From: Clavibacter sepedonicus
GTDB taxonomy: Bacteria > Actinomycetota > Actinomycetes > Actinomycetales > Microbacteriaceae
Direction: 5' to 3'
Assembly: GCF_000069225.1 (NCBI RefSeq)
Contig: NC_010407.1
Coordinates: forward strand, 3,162,001-3,226,000
Length of the DNA: 64,000 nucleotides
Under the pieces are notes generated by a model that ran no database searches, had not been told where the DNA came from, and saw only the letters and a list, made by a program, of their open reading frames with translations. The position numbers were made by a program, and so were the translations under genes. Shown in pieces: positions 63,103 to 64,000 of this stretch. Position 1 is the first letter of the stretch. Every line of letters begins with the position of its first letter.

Positions 63103-64000
63103 CGGTTCCCCTCCAGGGAGGCCTCGTAGCGCTCGAGCCACTCGCGCTGCTCCGTCGTGACGGGGTGCGGCTCCGAGTAGACGTGGTCGAAGATGCCGGG
63201 CAGCGCGGGGCTGGTGAGCTCGATGGTGCGGCGGCGGACGTCGGCGGCGAGGTCCTTGGCCTCCTCGTCGATGCCGTCGAAGAGCGACTGCGGCGCGCCC
63301 TGGTTTCGCAGGTACGCCTCGAGCCGGGCGATCGGGTCCTTGGCAACCCAGCCCTGCAGCTCGTCGTCGGTGCGGTACTTCGTGGGGTCGTCGCTCGAGG
63401 TGTGCGCGCCGACGCGGTACGTGAGCGCCTCGATGAAGGAGGGGCCGCCGCCGTTCCGCGCGTCGTCGAGGTGCTTGGCCGTGACGGCGTAGCTCGCGAA
63501 GACGTCGTTGCCGTCGACCTGGGTGCTGGGCACGCCGAAGCCGCGGGAGCGGAGGTAGAGGGGCGTGCGCGACTGCGTGCTGACGGGGACCGAGATCGCC
63601 CAGTGGTTGTTCTGCAGGAAGAAGACCTGCGGGGTCTGGAAGCTCGCGGCGAAGACGAACGCCTCGCTCACGTCGCCCTGGCTGGTGGCGCCGTCGCCGT
63701 AGTAGGCGATGACGGCGGTGTCGCGGTCCGGGTCGCCCGTGCCGACGTCGCCGTCGAACGCGACGCCCATCGCGTAGCCCGTGGCGTGCAGCGCCTGCGA
63801 GCCGATGACCAGTGTGTAGAGGTGGAAGTTCGCCACGGCCGGATCCCATCCGCCGTGCGTGACGCCGCGCATGAGGCGGACGATGTCGACCGGGTCGACA
63901 CCGCGGATCAGCGCGACGCCGTGCTCGCGGTAGGCGGGGAACACGTGATCCTGCGGGCGCGTGGCCCGACCGGATCCGACCTGAGCCGCCTCCTGCCCGG
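63099..64000 (-). CDS. 2-oxoacid dehydrogenase E1 alpha subunit (5' end outside window)
   Basis: The 3' 300 codons of an E1alpha. The frame is open to the window edge (GQEAAQVGSGRATRPQDHVFPAYREHG), so the true start lies beyond 64000. The thiamine-diphosphate motif is YYGDGATSQGDVSEAFVFAA ... FLQNNHWAISVP, and RSRGFGVPSTQVDGND and YRVGAHTSSDDPTKYR are typical of branched-chain-type E1alpha. First gene of the E1alpha-E1beta-E2 operon. Confidence 0.93.
   Translation of the reverse strand, partial: GQEAAQVGSGRATRPQDHVFPAYREHGVALIRGVDPVDIVRLMRGVTHGGWDPAVANFHLYTLVIGSQALHATGYAMGVAFDGDVGTGDPDRDTAVIAYYGDGATSQGDVSEAFVFAASFQTPQVFFLQNNHWAISVPVSTQSRTPLYLRSRGFGVPSTQVDGNDVFASYAVTAKHLDDARNGGGPSFIEALTYRVGAHTSSDDPTKYRTDDELQGWVAKDPIARLEAYLRNQGAPQSLFDGIDEEAKDLAADVRRRTIELTSPALPGIFDHVYSEPHPVTTEQREWLERYEASLEGNR

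Noticed and set aside
59482..63129. 1215-aa open frame on the plus strand
   Set aside because: It is antisense to znuA, znuC and the E2/E1beta genes, which have complete family motifs; its composition is typical of a mirror frame in high-GC DNA.

Overview
The window is chromosomal DNA of a very GC-rich actinobacterium. Leaderless genes behind TAnnnT hexamers, GTG starts, menaquinone genes, Zn-independent ribosomal proteins and a DUF7882-type small protein all fit Microbacteriaceae. The overall look, including an IS481-family element, is most like Clavibacter; this is inference from family knowledge, because no database search was possible.

Layout. 1-17.3 kb is core metabolism: the end of a cardiolipin synthase, a MarR regulator, a prepilin peptidase, an FprA-type ferredoxin reductase, and much of the menaquinone pathway (polyprenyl diphosphate synthase, menG, menF, menD, menA; menB, menC and menE are not seen). 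Small membrane proteins, phosphatases, a degenerate beta-lactamase-fold protein and an M13 metallopeptidase are interspersed. 17.3-27.9 kb is a plastic region bounded by two inverted 1,068-bp copies of one IS481-type element. Inside are a 3' fragment of dcd, a truncated coding sequence, a lipoprotein/secreted-protein gene pair, the intact dcd, tRNA-Gly(CCC), a visibly AT-richer restriction-modification cassette (PLD-family endonuclease plus two DNA methyltransferases), a decayed GntR regulator and a GntP permease.

27.9-35.5 kb is carbohydrate metabolism: a LacI regulator, two ABC permeases and a sugar-binding lipoprotein, divergent from a Gfo/Idh/MocA oxidoreductase with two LacI-like operators between them, then an FMN reductase and an alcohol dehydrogenase gene interrupted by a stop codon. 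35.9-48.5 kb is mixed stress and housekeeping: Mn catalase, MBL hydrolase, nnrD, deoC, M18 aminopeptidase, DUF305 lipoprotein, a dienelactone-hydrolase-like pseudoenzyme, membrane proteins and a PIF1-type helicase.

48.5-60.6 kb is metal homeostasis: a siderophore ABC system around a DtxR-type iron box, a CopD-CtaG fusion, HU, the cysteine-poor ribosomal proteins S14/L33/L28, and a tightly overlapping znuA-znuC-znuB-zur operon with a candidate Zur box over its promoter. 60.6-64 kb is an E1alpha-E1beta-E2 2-oxoacid dehydrogenase operon; E1alpha runs off the window.

The most unusual material is the 17.3-27.9 kb region (dcd 3'-end duplication, orphan exported protein pair, compact PLD-type R-M cassette) and several proteins of hydrolase folds that have lost their catalytic residues.
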